Source: JBNJDW01 sp051745265 (GTDB lineage: Bacteria > Pseudomonadota > Alphaproteobacteria > Micavibrionales > CSBR16-224). From it: a stretch of 6,880 bases of DNA. The translations under genes were made by a program, and so were the position numbers. Every line of letters begins with the position of its first letter. Within the stretch, counting starts at the first letter, position 1. Below, one piece after another: positions 5,876 through 6,880 of this stretch. The notes beneath the pieces were generated by a model. The model worked only from the letters and a program-made list of their open reading frames with translations, had not been told where the DNA came from and searched no databases. Where the stretch lies: the NCBI GenBank assembly GCA_051745265.1, contig JBNJDW010000100.1, positions 1-6,880 on the forward strand. Direction: 5' to 3'.

Positions 5876-6880
5876 TTATTCAAATGCTGCGCCCAGCGCC
5901 GTCATCAGGGCGGTAAAATCGGGAAAACTGGTACGGATCGGGCTGTCATCATCAATCGTCACCGGGTTCCGGGCGGCACTGCCCAGCACCAGAAAGCTCA
6001 TGGCAATGCGGTGATCAAGGCAGGTTTCAATCTCGGCCCCGCCCGCAGGGGGAGTGTTCCGGCCTTCGACAGTCATAAAATCATCCCCGGCCGCGCAGGT
6101 CACGCCGCAGGCCTTTAGCCCGGTGGCCATGACCGCCAGACGGTTGCTTTCCTTGACGGTTAATTCATGCAGGCCGTCCATCCGGCTGCGGCCTTCCGCA
6201 AAGGCAGCGGCGACGAACAAGACCGGATATTCATCAATCATCGACGGCGCCCGCTCCGCCGGCACCGTAATGCCTTTCAGGCGGCTGGCGCGCACGGTAA
6301 TATCAACCACCCGTTCCCCCGCGCATAAATGTTCATTTTTGAACTGAATATCGCCGCCCATTTCTATCAGACTGCGATACAGGCCATCACGGCGCGAATT
6401 CATGCCTATACCGGGCAGCGTGATTTCTGATCCCGGCGTGATTAAGGCTGCCACCGTCAGAAACGCGGCAGAGCTGGGATCCCCCGGCACGGTGATCTTT
6501 TGACCCTGCAAAGCCTGCCCACCGCGGAGCCGGATTTCTGTTGCGCCCTCCGCCATCGGTGTCACGGTTAAATCAGCGCCGAATCCTTTGAGCATATTTT
6601 CGCTGTGATCGCGCGTTGGCACCGGTTCGACAATCCGGGTTTCGCCCCGGGCCGTCAGCGCCGCCAGCAATATGGCCGATTTCACCTGCGCGGAGGCGAC
6701 CGGCAACGTATAATCCAGCGCCCGCGGCGACTGAACACCACTCACCATGATCGGCAGCTTATCATCGCCGCTGTCAGAAACAAACGCCGCGCCCATCTGG
6801 CTGAGCGGATCTGTCACCCGTTTCATGGGCCGTTTTGACAGGGACGCATCCCCGGTAAAACGGGCGCGGATCGGCTGCCC
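5876..6880 (-). CDS. aroA: 3-phosphoshikimate 1-carboxyvinyltransferase (EPSP synthase, class II type), N-terminus outside window
   Basis: AroA joins shikimate-3-phosphate and PEP to make EPSP in the shikimate pathway to aromatic amino acids. The minus strand reads open from the right edge to a TAA at 5876-5878, giving 334 residues. The first visible residues, GQPIRARFTGDASLSKRPMK, already belong to the middle of the N-terminal lobe, so an internal ATG at 6826 is not the start and about 110 residues are missing. Visible motifs: GDASLSKRPM (about 6853-6824), LPVASAQVKSAILLA with ASAQ at 6697-6686, TRDHSENML with RDHSE at 6613-6599, PGDPSSAAF, the catalytic Asp in SMIDEYP (near 6235), the PEP-site VKESNRL, and LDHRIAMSFLVLG. 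ASAQ and RDHxE are hallmarks of class II enzymes such as Agrobacterium CP4. The class II NPTR motif reads NSRR here (6400-6389). The hypothetical gene follows on the same strand. Confidence 0.97.
   Translation of the reverse strand, partial: GQPIRARFTGDASLSKRPMKRVTDPLSQMGAAFVSDSGDDKLPIMVSGVQSPRALDYTLPVASAQVKSAILLAALTARGETRIVEPVPTRDHSENMLKGFGADLTVTPMAEGATEIRLRGGQALQGQKITVPGDPSSAAFLTVAALITPGSEITLPGIGMNSRRDGLYRSLIEMGGDIQFKNEHLCAGERVVDITVRASRLKGITVPAERAPSMIDEYPVLFVAAAFAEGRSRMDGLHELTVKESNRLAVMATGLKACGVTCAAGDDFMTVEGRNTPPAGGAEIETCLDHRIAMSFLVLGSAARNPVTIDDDSPIRTSFPDFTALMTALGAAFE

Noticed and set aside
6605..6838. 77-residue plus-strand open frame (and one at 6054-6347)
   Set aside because: Both lie antisense to conserved aroA motifs and look like Arg/His-rich shadow translations.
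1..6880. Search for CRISPR arrays, insertion sequences, tRNA genes, toxin-antitoxin or phage-defence genes
   Set aside because: No direct repeat series, transposase motif, tRNA-like cloverleaf or defence-type domain was found. Nearly all bases belong to conserved housekeeping genes.

Overview
This window looks like an ordinary chromosomal segment of an alphaproteobacterium. The evidence is the gene order hflK-hflC-DUF2065-degP/Q-miaA on the plus strand with mrp next to it, the class II (CP4-like) type of AroA, and moderately GC-rich coding sequence that favours GGC, GCC and CTG codons. The genus cannot be fixed from the sequence. No mobile element, tRNA, rRNA or CRISPR array was seen.

Layout. 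Bases 1-335 (minus) hold the N-terminal third of an Mrp/ApbC-type Fe-S carrier, cut by the window edge. It is divergent from the plus-strand genes, and the 102-base gap between them must hold both promoters. A near-palindrome centred on AACGCGTT lies in that gap. Bases 438-5385 (plus) hold five closely spaced genes: hflK, hflC, a small DUF2065 membrane protein (YjeT family), a periplasmic DegP/DegQ (HtrA) protease and miaA. Gaps are 43, 50, 22 and 3 bases, so this is probably one operon. Bases 5398-5778 (minus; an open frame runs up to 5850) hold a small, very basic protein that I do not recognise. Bases 5876-6880 (minus) hold the C-terminal three quarters of aroA (EPSP synthase), whose start lies beyond the right edge.

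How the genes fit together. HflK and HflC form an inner-membrane SPFH complex that surrounds and modulates the FtsH protease. DegP/Q is a periplasmic protease with a clear His-Asp-Ser triad and two PDZ domains. Together they make an envelope protein quality-control module, with the DUF2065 protein as a small conserved membrane companion of unknown function. MiaA (tRNA A37 dimethylallyltransferase) is a known neighbour of hfl genes in proteobacteria, probably co-transcribed and not functionally linked. AroA belongs to the separate shikimate pathway and converges on the operon from the other side.

Nothing here is clearly a new system. The parts most worth a second look are the basic hypothetical protein between miaA and aroA, its uncertain start, and the palindrome in the mrp/hflK divergent promoter region.
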